A stretch of 21,809 bases of DNA from Vitrella brassicaformis (taxonomy: Eukaryota > Sar > Vitrellaceae), in the NCBI GenBank assembly GCA_001179505.1, contig CDMY01000676.1:10023-31831 (forward strand), in the 5' to 3' direction. This document shows, piece after piece, positions 1 through 8,318 of the stretch. A program made the position numbers and the translations under genes. Below the pieces are notes generated by a model, which did not search any database, had not been told where the DNA came from, and saw nothing but the letters and a program-made list of their open reading frames with translations. Position 1 is the stretch's first letter, and each line of letters starts with the position of its first letter.

Positions 1-111
1 GGGGGGGAAGACAACGAACCAAAGCAGTGGTTGTGTGTTTGTGTGTGGGAGGGGAGGGGAGGGGGTCTGCCAGTGGCCAGTCTATCTATCTATCTAGCCC
101 TTCCCTCCCAC
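1..111 (-). other. probable intron of the left-edge gene, with simple repeats
   Basis: On the minus strand this starts at the donor next to 112 and holds a short GATA run (about 82-97), G-rich (GGGGA)n and a GT/CA tract. No exon is visible. No acceptor is in the window. Confidence 0.35.
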
Positions 112-418
112 CTTTGAACGAGTGAAGGACCTCGACCTTGGAACTGTACGCGCGCTGCCTCATGGCATTGGGGCGCCCCTGGGCAGTCGCCGCCTGCATG
201 TCTGGGTACGTCAGCCATCCGCCATGGAAAAGCTGCACACACTCCCTGGCCCATCTCCCCCCTTCGAAAGTACCTGAACACCAACCCCCCCTCACACAGA
301 CAGGCTCACACAGGCGGGGGGTTGGCTGTCCGTTCATGCCCTCTCGTGTGTTACCGTCATACGAGCTGTCATAGACCAGCACGTTTCTCTTCCGCCACGC
401 CTGGCTGTGGAATCCCAT
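112..418 (-). CDS. 5' coding exon of an unknown gene leaving the left edge
   Basis: An open minus-strand frame starts at an ATG (418-416) and runs to a good donor (AAAG/GTGGGA) at 111/112, after which the sequence turns into intron-like repeat (GATA and CA-rich) up to the window edge. The protein has a mixed composition with the segment KRNVLVYDSSYDGNT near the start and YPDMQAATAQGRP later. I recognise no family. A 36-base stretch (about 266-301) starts with GTGAGC and ends in TTCAG, so it could be a tiny intron. It is a multiple of three and has no stop, so the frame is the same either way. Divergent from the genes to its right. The rest of the protein lies outside the window. Confidence 0.4.
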
Positions 419-513
419 GGTGGTCAGGTGGTTGTGGTTGTCCTTGGTCAAACACAGACCGTTCGTTGAGAAACCTTGTTTGTTTGTTTGCTTTCAAAGA
501 AACAGGTGGGCAA

Positions 514-624
514 ATGTTGAAGAAACCGTCCGACGGATATCTGGGCAACAGAGCGAAGAGCGAAGATCTCACCTTCGCTATTAAGCTCGCAGAGCTGACA
601 GAGCGGCTTCACGGAATGTCCTAA
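514..624 (+). CDS. small ORF or exon of unknown function (36 codons)
   Basis: ATG at 514 to TAA at 624, reading MLKKPSDGYLGNRAKSEDL and then an amphipathic, helix-like segment ending LTERLHGMS. The composition looks protein-like and has no repeats. A possible 3' splice site (AAACAG/GTGGG) precedes the ATG, so this could be the end of a spliced gene whose earlier exons I cannot find, or an upstream ORF of the U-box gene. It lies in the gap between the divergent left-edge gene and the U-box gene. No family recognised. Confidence 0.25.
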   Translation: MLKKPSDGYLGNRAKSEDLTFAIKLAELTERLHGMS

Positions 625-861
625 GCCTGACGATTTCTTCGGGTTACGATTGCACCATGGCAGCTTTCGTACGGTTTCTGGCGCTCATGAAGGTCCGTCG
701 AGCGCTCATCTAGGTGGGAAATGGGCGCAGTGACGGTCAAGAGTGCAAGCAGACAGCATGGAGCCCTCCGCTGTGTTCCTTTTCCTCATTTCGTCCGCAG
801 ACAGAAGAAGCCGCCTTTGAGCAGTGGAGGCGGGCGACTCGGAGGAGAACTCCGAGGCAAG

Positions 862-2358
862 ATGGGCCGCGCAGATGACCATCCGGACATCAACAACCAG
901 CAGGGCTTCTACATGCCACCGCCCAGGTGAATGAGTGCAGTGCCGACACACACCTGACAGATCCATCCATCCATCCATCCATCCGTCAGGTTCCCTCAGG
1001 CGTTCGGCCCCTTCCCTCCCCGCCCCAGGCCTTCCCGGCCTTCCCCTCCGTCAGCCCCGCCGTGCAGACGCTCCTCGACCAGCTCCCCGTCGACGACCGA
1101 CCCGACTACCTGCCCATCAGTCCCATCCTGCAGGACATCCCCCGACAGCCCCTCGTCACCATCCACGGCGACAACCACAGCGGCTTCCAGCTGGGTCACA
1201 CCTACGAGCGGCCGTGTCTGATGCAGTGGCTCAACAGCAAGGGCTTCTCGCCCATGAGCAAGCGGACGCTGACGGGGAGCCGTGTGGCGAGCAACCATGA
1301 GGTCTTGTCGCGGATTGAGGATTGGGGGCGGGAGCAGAGCAGCTGCGTCTTCGGCATGGGTGTGTGGGTGTGGGTGAAGATGGAGAGGCAGCGGGAAAGG
1401 GAGGGGGCAATGAGGGTGAGAGGGATAGCTCTGCTGCTGCGGCGGCGGCGGCGGCGGCAGGTGGTGGTGGTGGTGGTGTTGCAGCCGGCCACGGCAACAA
1501 GATTGAGATAGGTACCGTCACAAAGGGTCGGGGCTGAGGTGTCTGTGATGCATTGTGTTGTGTTGTTTGTGGGGCGGGGTCAGATTTGACTCTGTCGCCG
1601 GCGCCGAACGTCCTTCGGCCTGGTCCAGCAGCAGCTGCTGCTGCGGCTGCTGCAGCCTACAACACACCGGTACCCACAACACATTGATATGTTGTCCTGT
1701 GGGTGGGTGTCCATTCCATTCACTGGTCCTGCCTCGGTGTGTGTGTTGCGTCTGTTGCGTCTGTCTGGCAGGTTGACGACTCGTCTGACGACCTGTTGGC
1801 GTCGCTGCCGCAGGAGGAGGAGCTCAATGGCGAGGCCATGAATCCTCCCCCACACCATCAAGCTGCTGCTGCTGGGGTATATCTAGATTACGTCGATTTC
1901 CATCCATTGAGTCATGATCATGTTTGCGCATCCATCGATGGCTCATGCCTGCCTGCTGTTGGACTGTCAGCGCCTGTTGGATGAGCGCCCGCTGGGTCCG
2001 GCGTGGCTTCGCCAGCTCTTCAGGCACTTCCGCCCCTTCGGGTTCAGGGGGCGACCACCGCTCTTCGTACGCAATGCACCCACGCCAAACTCGAACGCAC
2101 TGGACGCCCTCTTGTGCAACGCTGTTCTCTCTTTGGTGTGGTGTGGCATGTGTGCGTGTGTGTGAACAGCGCCCTCGTCCCGCCATCCCCCCCTGGGCGC
2201 AGCGCAGGCAGCAGACGTATGGTGAGGCCGCTGGGGCTGCCGGCGGTGATGGTGGGGGTGGTGTTGGTGTTGGTGTGGGTGCGGGCAATGGGCAGCGCAA
2301 TGTGCGGCCGCGATTCATGATTGAAATTGAAGTGGAAGGGGGGCACTGTAGCGAATGG
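862..2358 (+). CDS. U-box domain protein, probable E3 ubiquitin ligase, seven exons
   Basis: Proposed exons: 862-926, 1055-1359, 1392-1511, 1584-1669, 1772-1876, 1971-2066, 2170-2358 (966 bases, one frame throughout). Residues about 40-113 form a U-box: LPISPILQD, then GHTYERPCLMQWLNSKGFSP, SKRTL, and the closing SNHEVLSRIEDW. In known U-box proteins this RING-like fold, held by hydrogen bonds rather than zinc, recruits the E2 enzyme and transfers ubiquitin. Here about eight extra residues sit before GHTYE. After the U-box come Ala and Gly tracts, an acidic stretch (VDDSSDDLLASLPQEEEL), a basic aromatic segment and a conserved-looking end, RPRFMIEIEVEGG. An in-frame ATG at 721 is an alternative start. 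The 32-base intron at 1360-1391 is very short and is proposed only because the frame must change there. The 3' end is open: a strong donor (TGG/GTGAGTG) follows 2358 and no later exon was found, so the gene may continue. Confidence 0.62.
961..984. repeat. (ATCC)6 microsatellite in an intron
   Basis: Six ATCC units within the first intron of the U-box gene. The same unit recurs at 2989-3006, 6207-6226 and 21118-21131, and as GGAT on this strand at 12882-12900 and 20781-20803. Confidence 0.9.
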
Positions 2359-2583
2359 GTGAGTGCTTGCGTGAGTGGATGGTTGTGTATAGCTGCCATG
2401 GTGTATATAGCTGGATGGATGGGTGGCGTCACCGGCGTGTTGTTAATCCATACCTTGCTACGTACCCACACGCCAACCATCCGTGATTTCCCCGAACGCC
2501 CAACCACTCAGCCGACAAAAGGGCAAAAGTCAATCCCACACACCGAGGAAAGAGATGGAGAAACGGACCACACGACGCCGGGA

Positions 2584-2617
2584 GGCGAGAATTCGAATTC
2601 TCGCCGTCTCGAGACGG
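2584..2617. repeat. two overlapping perfect palindromes upstream of gene A
   Basis: 2584-2605 is a perfect 22-base palindrome centred on AATTCGAATT. 2604-2617 is a perfect 14-base palindrome, CCGTCTCGAGACGG. They overlap by two bases. About 10 bases downstream lies TTTTTCCGCGCC (2625-2636), which resembles an E2F/DP site. Position in the gap before gene A suggests a promoter element, but this is inference. Confidence 0.5.
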
Positions 2618-2724
2618 TTTTCAATTTTTCCGCGCCAGCTCTCCTCATTTCTCACTGTCCGCCTCGTAATTCCTTCGTTTCTTCTCATTTTTCGGCGGGA
2701 GTGGTCGGGCGCCATCGGCCCGCA

Positions 2725-4256
2725 GCCCCCCCGGCCCGCCGCCGGCGGGAGGGCGACCACATCGTCCTCACCGTCGGCGAGAGGGAGGTGCGCTACTTCT
2801 TCCAGGAGCAGCGCAAGAAGGGCGGCTTCTACGACTTCTCGTGCGGCTTCAAGGCCATGAACATGGCCATGGGGAGCCTCACGCTGCCCAATCACCTGTT
2901 CCGCAAGAAGGACCTCCAGCTGCCGTTTGAAGAGCACCTGCAAGGACCGGTAGGTAGGCAGTGAGAGAGACCACACACTCACACACACATCCATCCATCC
3001 ATCCATCTCTTGTGCTGTCTGTCTGTCAGATATCCGCTGCCGAGGCCGGAGACTACCTGAACAAGTACACAGAGCTGACGGCCGTGGTCCTCTCCGACGT
3101 AAGTGCGACGCACACACACCACAACAAACACAGCCCATCCGTCCGCTCATTGTCTTTGGATCGATGGACGCACCAGGTGTATGGTAAGGACCTGTCGCAG
3201 AGGATTGCCCACCTGGGCGGCACGAGCTCGAGTGACGTCACAGGCGTCATCATGACCACAGAGGCGAGGCCCTTTCCCGGCGATAACCAGACGGTGGACC
3301 CATATGCAGTACATCCGGCTGCTGGGCGAGGGCCTGTGGCTCGACCAGGACTCGATTACGGAGCTGCCCGACGGCGGGAGGGGCGACAGGGTGCTGCTGA
3401 CCAACGAGCGGCTGACCAACCTCATCGCCAGGGACCAACACTTCGGGTTCCTCAAGACGGGCTTCGAGGACATCGACATGTATCAGCAGTACTCGGCCAT
3501 CGCACTCGTCAGCTCGCCGGTCGCCCGACACCGAGCCATGAACCCCCCTTCCCCTCCCCCACAGGCACCCCCCCAGGCACCCCCACAGGCACCCCCTGCC
3601 CATCCCCTTCCCCCTGCAGACGGCGACCAGGCCATGGCGGGCGGGGCGGCTGCTGCCGCCGACGAGGCCTTACAGCCGCCCTTCTTGCGCTGTAAGGGCA
3701 GCTATATTACGAGCTCTCGTGCGGGTTCAATACGAGGGACACCAGGAGACACCAGGAGACGCCAGCAACGGTGTAGTGCCATCAGTTGCCCTCTTCAAGC
3801 CGCCGCCTCAGCCGAAGGCCCCGCAAAACGGTCAGAGGCGCACGCAGGCGCCCAATGGAGTAATGGCGGGGGCCGGAGGACCTGCAGCCCCACCAGATTC
3901 AGCCATTATTGCCCAACACATCACACGGGATAATAACCTGCTACACGTGAGAGAGATTATGCACAGAGACTCCCATGTGTACCAAAGCACATGACGGGAT
4001 CCATCACGTCGCGCGTATCTCTGTCCGTCTCTCTGTGCAGCAGAGGCTTGGGAATCGCGAGGTCAGAGCTGACCTGACGGCCCAGAGTGTGGGAGTCCAC
4101 CGCCGCCAGAGTACATACGAACCACAAGGAGGACGCAAGCCTGGACAATTTTCCACTCCAAATACGGTGTGTTTGCATGTCAGACGAAGTGTTGAGAGAT
4201 CCGACCGGAATTGCGGTTCAGGGAGAATAGGGGTCGGAGCATGCCCATCACGGTAA
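2725..4256 (+). CDS. gene A: unknown family protein, paralogue of the gene at 9193-10967
   Basis: Proposed exons: about 2725-2949 (start not found), 3030-3098, 3177-3236, 3310-3691, 3786-3946, 4041-4256. The joins keep frame. The first exon has no in-frame ATG close by, so an upstream exon is missing or it joins the U-box gene. Visible motifs: DHIVLTVG, FYDFSCGFKAMNMAMG, LWLDQDSI, LIARDQHFGFLK and PPADGDQAMAGG. Each has a counterpart in the same order in the gene at 9193-10967, which supports both models, including the 73-base intron 3237-3309 that explains a frame change. Proline-rich (PPQAPPQAPPQAPP) and alanine tracts follow. Exon 3786-3946 reads ALFKPPPQPKAP and ends ITRDNNLLH. The stop at 4254-4256 is provisional because the last exon overlaps a duplicated cassette. 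No catalytic motif or known domain seen. Confidence 0.45.
3705..3740 (+). pseudogene. relic of the gene A/B motif inside a gene A intron
   Basis: Within the proposed intron 3692-3785 one frame reads YYELSCGFNTRDT, matching FYDFSCGFKAM of gene A. The frame is closed by stops on both sides (TAA at 3693, TAG at 3774). It looks like a leftover of a duplicated exon. Confidence 0.4.
4184..4252 (+). repeat. 69-base exon cassette, copy 1 (with stop codon)
   Basis: Preceded by TTTGCATGTCAG and followed by GTAAGACC, so both splice sites look good. It reads E-I-R-P-E-L-R-F-R-E-N in line with the other two copies, but the fourth codon is TGA. Aligned without gaps to copies at 4606 and 5386. In another frame this stretch closes gene A. 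Confidence 0.6.
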
Positions 4257-4323
4257 GACCAGAAGCACTCACTGTCTGATAGACGCCAAGTAGCCGGAGT
4301 GGTTGGTGCAGCGAGTGAGCGAA

Positions 4324-4377
4324 GCCATCACACACACACACACACACGCATCCCTCCCTCCCTCCCTCCCTCCCTCC
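4324..4377. repeat. (CA)n followed by (TCCC)n
   Basis: About ten CA units then TCCC units, upstream of the acceptor at 4407 and probably intronic. Confidence 0.85.
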
Positions 4378-4407
4378 TGCTTTTGTCTCTGTCTGCGCCT
4401 CGGTCAG

Positions 4408-5454
4408 GCTGAGGGCCTTTTGCAGAGGACACTCTCAAAAATCGCTACCTACATTTTATATCTGGACGAGCCTCTCCCAGCAAATGCATCATGTCCCACT
4501 CACTTCTCGAGACACTGCGCCAGACACCAGGCAACAATCATGGTAATTGGAGAACACACAGAGCTGACAAATACTTACTTAGTCAATTGTGTGTTTGCAT
4601 GACAGACCGAGTTGGGGGAGATCCAACCAGGGCTTCGCTTCAAAGAGAATGGGGGCCGCAGCATGCCCATCAGTATAATTAAGACCAGAAAGACTGTTTG
4701 TGTGTGTGTGTGTGTGTGTGAGCAGTACTCTGGTGAGGTTGAAAGGCTGCGTAGTGAGCTGAGCAAGTCGGCCGAGGAGTACACCAGCGAGTTGACCAAG
4801 GTGAGTTGGAATGGTGCAGGGAGGGAGTCAGTGAAGGAATTGGTGGGTGGATGGGACGGTGGGTGCACTGATTGCTCTGGAGAGAGAGGATGGATGGATG
4901 GATTGTGTGTGTCTGTGTGTGTGTGTTGGTTCAGGTCAAGTCCAGTTTGGAGGCCGTGCAGAGTGACAAGGACCGTCAGCTGGACCAACGCCAAGCCAAC
5001 GTCGACCAGATGAGTGAGTGGATCATGAGACGAGCGAGGCGGGCACACCCACAAACTAACAGACATCCATACATCCACACACAAATCCCTCCCTCTCTCC
5101 GGGAGACTCTCCCTAGCCAACACACACACACACGTACGCAACACACCACAGCAACTCTGTCTGTGTGTGTGTGTGTGTGTCTATGTGTGCTTTAGAGGCG
5201 CCGCCCACAGATTCGCCCTGCTTTCGAGCCCTACAGCCCGCCGCGCCACACAGAAGTGTCGATGCCCCCCCAAACACACGCCGTCGCCCCTCCACCTACC
5301 CCTTTCCAGGTACAGCAATCCAGGTATGCATTGGACAAACACACAGCTGACGAATAAAAATATTTGTTGTGCATTTGCATGTCAGACTGAGTTGGGGACC
5401 ATCCACCCTGAGCTGCGCTTTAGGGAGAATGGGGGCTGCAGCATGCCCATCCGG
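4408..5454 (+). CDS. possible gene with coiled-coil exons, partly decayed
   Basis: Candidate exons: 4408-4542 (reads AEGLLQRTLSKIATYILYLD), 4606-4674 or 4606-4695 (cassette copy 2), 4726-4800 (YSGEVERLRSELSKSAEEYT), 4935-5013 (VKSSLEAVQSDKDRQLDQRQ), about 5196-5307 (PQIRPAFEPYSPPRHTEVSM, proline-rich), 5386-5454 (cassette copy 3). The middle exons have heptad-like spacing and high charge, so a coiled coil is likely. Most exons join in phase 0. The join from 5013 (phase 1) to the proline-rich exon does not fit its best frame, and copy 2 has lost the donor GT seen in copies 1 and 3. No start codon identified. It could be a continuation of gene A, a degenerate duplicate, or a gene with other exon limits. 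Function unknown. Confidence 0.35.
4606..4674 (+). repeat. 69-base exon cassette, copy 2
   Basis: Reads TELGEIQPGLRFKENGGRSM then PIS. Preceded by GTGTTTGCATGACAG. The base after the cassette end is ATA where copies 1 and 3 have GTA, so the original donor appears lost. Differences from copy 3 fall often at third codon positions or are conservative, which suggests a coding past. Confidence 0.65.
5386..5454 (+). repeat. 69-base exon cassette, copy 3
   Basis: Reads TELGTIHPELRFRENGGCSM then PIR, followed by donor-like GTAGTTAAG. Preceded by TTTGCATGTCAG. Both flanks are shared with copy 2 (ACACACAG..CTGAC upstream, TTAAGACCAGAAAGACTG downstream), so the duplication included intron sequence. Confidence 0.65.
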
Positions 5455-5588
5455 GTAGTTAAGACCAGAAAGACTGTGTGATAATAGACCTCCGCTCATG
5501 CGTTGTGGCTTTTATCAATCAGGGTGCATGACTGACGTGCTGACTGACTGACGGGATGGGACGATGCTGACTGACGGTGGGTGCGTGT

Positions 5589-5633
5589 GTGCAGCTGTGA
5601 TGACTGACGTGGTTTGCTTTTCGGACATACATG
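5589..5633 (+). repeat. direct repeat, copy 1 (partner at 5898-5946)
   Basis: TGTGCAGCTGTGATGACTGA begins both copies and TCGGACATACATG ends both. Copy 2 has an extra TGAC. No coding frame is evident. Confidence 0.6.
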
Positions 5634-5803
5634 CAGGAAGGGTGCGTGCATGAGGCACATACTTCCTTGTGTTGTGCGCTTTGTCCTGGTCCTGGGCGAG
5701 AGAGGGAGGGAGAGGACTGACCGATCCGATTCATACACCACACCCTGATGACCGATTGGTGTGCGCCAGACACACAATGCGTGGGCTTCGCTTTCATCTG
5801 TAG

Positions 5804-5838
5804 AATGGCTGCCTACTTTTTATATCTGAATGAGCCGT
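5804..5838 (+). repeat. second copy of the exon fragment at 4441-4475
   Basis: Reads AAYFLYLNEP against ATYILYLDEP at 4446-4475, with close base identity (TTTTATATCTGRAYGAGCC). It shows that the duplication seen in the cassettes extends further right, here without a convincing gene. Confidence 0.45.
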
Positions 5839-5897
5839 GTCTCTCTGTTGCGCGTGTCTGTCTTGATGCTGACGGTGTGTGTATGTGTGTATGCCGT

Positions 5898-5946
5898 GTG
5901 CAGCTGTGATGACTGACTGACGTGCTTGGCTTCTCGGACATACATG
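5898..5946 (+). repeat. direct repeat, copy 2 (partner at 5589-5633)
   Basis: Near-identical to 5589-5633 apart from one TGAC insertion and a few substitutions. Confidence 0.6.
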
Positions 5947-6316
5947 TCGGTAGGATGCAGAAGGTCCGATTATTCTAGTTACTAGTCAGGTGTCTGAACA
6001 CTGCAACCACTGCGAGCGGTAATGCCGCCCGACCATCCCCGACTTACCGAACCCTCCTCCCTCAGCCACATCCCCCAGCCAGCCCAACGATAAGAGAGAG
6101 AAAAGGCAATTACCTTTGCACATACACACACATACACACACATATTCACAACGAGTGATAAACCCGCCAACCCGTCTGTCCGTCATGATCAACCTGTCCC
6201 TCCCCCATCCATCCATCCATCCATCCGTGAACCCATCCCTCACTGTCGGTTGAATCATGCCATCATGCACAGCGGAAACCTAGCCGCCCCACACACGGCC
6301 CCGAACGGCGGGCAGC

Positions 6317-6886
6317 ATGAAGCCTTCCCCGGCCTGGCCCGCCGACACCGCCGCCCACACCCCCGATGCCCACACTGCGCCGGGCAGCACGCAGCTGTGC
6401 CCGACTTCTCATCCTCAGCGAATATGCCGCCCAGGTACCTCACGCACACCTCTTCTGCCTCATGTGGGGTCGGCAGTGCCTGTGTCTGGTTGCTGGCTGT
6501 TGATGTTGACGTTGATGTGATGGCGCTGTCTGGTAGTGCTGGCAGCTGCTGCGGCTCTTTGGGCTGTTTGCTTGGTGGTGGTGGGCGTGAGGCGGTCCAG
6601 TAGAGGGCCCACGACCGAGATAAACCGGTGTCTAGCTGCCGGGGACGGTAGACCTGAGATAAACCGGTGTCTAGGTACTCGTAGTGTGAGGCCCTCACGA
6701 AGGTGGTCGTGTTCATGGTTGTGTGGTTGCCCGTGTCCAGGTGCGGGCAGGGACGAGGCGGACATGATGGATGACGGTGTCCCCGCAGCAGCAGCAGCAG
6801 CAGCAGCAGCTGCAGCAGTACCAGCTGATCACGCTGATGTCCGCATGGATGACGATGAATTGCGGGAAGAATTGATGGATGACTGA
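6317..6886 (+). CDS. possible two-exon small protein with poly-Ala and acidic tail
   Basis: Exons 6317-6434 and 6741-6886 join in phase 1 (CCCAG/GTACCT and GTCCAG/GTGCGG) to give 87 residues. The second exon reads GRDEADMMDDGVP, an alanine tract from a (GCA)n run, then MDDDELREELMDD and TGA. The acidic end and clean stop make the second exon credible. The first exon is less certain, since the frame starting at 6265 is also open and ends in MPPR at the same donor. The frame is also open from 6536 through the proposed intron, so part of it may be coding. A 217-codon open frame on the minus strand is treated as a shadow. No family recognised. Confidence 0.35.
6617..6674 (+). repeat. two 19-base direct repeats, 39-base period
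   Basis: GAGATAAACCGGTGTCTAG occurs at 6617-6635 and 6656-6674. The 39-base period keeps frame. On the plus strand it would repeat EINRCL, on the minus strand LDTGLS. Confidence 0.7.
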
Positions 6887-7120
6887 TGAGTGAGGCCGGA
6901 TGGATCAACAGACACTTTTTTCTGTGACACTGTATGCTTTGTGAGCCATGCGCACTCTTGGATTTTACGCAACCTCATAGTCAGTCAGTAAAGGATCTTG
7001 TGAGCGTCATCAACCGTAACAGCAATCGACAGGGGGCGCACGGACCTCAGCACCTTGTAGGCATCGACCCTGCATAATCACACACACGCGCAACACACAC
7101 ACAGAAACACACACACATTG

Positions 7121-7561
7121 ATGGCCGTGGGTGGCGGGCGACGACACGCGACACGAGTGGACGTTGTCCATGTAAATGTTTACTTTCGCGCGGGAGGGGC
7201 GCTATGCTGCTCAGCAGAAAAGGAAGATCGGCGTGTCGGCTGTGTTTTTGAGAGCATCATGAAGGAATCTGCAATGGAGATCTCCCGAGATCTCCCGTGG
7301 GGTAGCTGCGTGGCGATGCCGGCCCGGTCTTTCTGGCGTGATTGTCAACACCGTTGGGGCCGTGGACCGTCGCAGAACGACAGGGAGTCATCAGAACGAA
7401 GAGGCCGCACAACAACAACCATCAGCAATGGCTTGAAGCTTCAGCGGGCCACCCCACTGCGGGGAGGGGGTGGGGGTGGATGGACCGGGATGGACTTTTT
7501 GGAGGGAGGGTACCGACCCGGTCCATCGTTGATATCGATGCGATTTCGTTGGTCTCAGTGA
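7121..7561 (+). CDS. hypothetical ORF, weak
   Basis: ATG at 7121 to a stop at 7561, 146 codons, with a Gly-rich stretch near the end and no recognisable domain. It holds a tandem GAGATCTCCC (7276-7296). A shorter overlapping frame reads RRRTTGSHQNEEAAQQQPSA to a stop at about 7434 and could equally be the real coding end. The region 6887-7120 before it shows only CA repeats. Low confidence that this is a gene. Confidence 0.2.
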   Translation: MAVGGGRRHATRVDVVHVNVYFRAGGALCCSAEKEDRRVGCVFESIMKESAMEISRDLPWGSCVAMPARSFWRDCQHRWGRGPSQNDRESSERRGRTTTTISNGLKLQRATPLRGGGGGGWTGMDFLEGGYRPGPSLISMRFRWSQ

Positions 7562-7625
7562 TGATTGTGGTGTCTCTCATGTCTCGGCATCAGCGCAAAG
7601 GACGGCAGCTGGGCCCAAACAGCGA

Positions 7626-8165
7626 ATGCCTCCGTTTCCCCCCGCTGCCCCGGTGAATCCTCGCCGCCTTCCGACCGCCTTGGCGCCTCCAGCATTCCTG
7701 TCGTCCAAGGCGGAACAAGCGCGGACAAAGGGAGCAGCCATGGGAGAGCAGAGAGGATGTAGCTATAGGGCCAGCCGTCTTTTGAGTGACTGTGTGACTT
7801 TTGCTTGCATGTCGTGCAATTTGTTGTCGTGTCTCTTTTGGAGAGTCTACGCAAAGACATACTACAGTGCAAGCATGATGTCATGGCTTTCGAATAAATG
7901 TCTCAATCCCTCACCTCTCTCTCTCCCCCTCAAAAAACGAAGAAAACCACACGCAAAGCAAACAAGGACCCGACTACTCTCGGAAACGCTCGACGCACTC
8001 TTAAAGTTCTCACACCTCGAGCTTCAAGCAAAAGCTGCCCTTTTCTCAGCCACACACTTCACATGCGAAGCACTCACACACTCAACACGAACTCTCATGA
8101 CCAGCTGCTCTTGCTTAGCCCTTGCCTCCCTGAGGCTCTCTTTTTGCCTCACTCGGCTCGCCTGA
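7626..8165 (+). CDS. hypothetical ORF, weak
   Basis: ATG at 7626 to a stop at 8165, 179 codons. It starts MPPFPPAAPVNPRRLP, has a Cys-rich middle and Ser/Leu-rich end. The composition of the second half (many Ser, Thr, Leu, Cys) is typical of chance frames. No splice pattern or domain supports it. It may cover the end of an unrecognised gene. Confidence 0.15.
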   Translation: MPPFPPAAPVNPRRLPTALAPPAFLSSKAEQARTKGAAMGEQRGCSYRASRLLSDCVTFACMSCNLLSCLFWRVYAKTYYSASMMSWLSNKCLNPSPLSLPLKKRRKPHAKQTRTRLLSETLDALLKFSHLELQAKAALFSATHFTCEALTHSTRTLMTSCSCLALASLRLSFCLTRLA

Positions 8166-8318
8166 CACATGAGAGCGGCTTGGGCCACTCATTCAACGCA
8201 GAGCCTCGGTTGCTGCCTTCTTGGTCTTCGTCATTGCTCTCTTGATGCTCTTCGCAGCGGGGGGGGGCTGAGAATCAACCACGGGAACCCACTCTGCATC
8301 CGGAATCACACAGTGATC

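Noticed and set aside
1824-2507. Long minus-strand open frame (227 codons)
   Set aside because: It lies opposite well-spliced exons of the U-box gene and consists of Pro/Thr/His-rich shadow sequence from repeats.
2530-3150. Minus-strand open frame of 206 codons
   Set aside because: Antisense to the gene A exons whose motifs match gene B. GC-rich shadow.
3250-3310. Programmed frameshift in gene A near ATGCAG
   Set aside because: A GT-AG intron 3237-3309 of 73 bases joins the two frames in phase and fits the gene B alignment, so no recoding is needed.
4288-4335. tRNA-like stretch (GCCGGAGTGGTTGGTGCAGC)
   Set aside because: It resembles a tRNA D-arm but no acceptor stem, anticodon arm or T-arm can be folded around it.
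6255-6908. Minus-strand open frame of 217 codons
   Set aside because: Poly-Leu from the (CAG)n strand and Pro-rich low complexity. The plus strand has a clean acidic end and stop. Kept only as a note.
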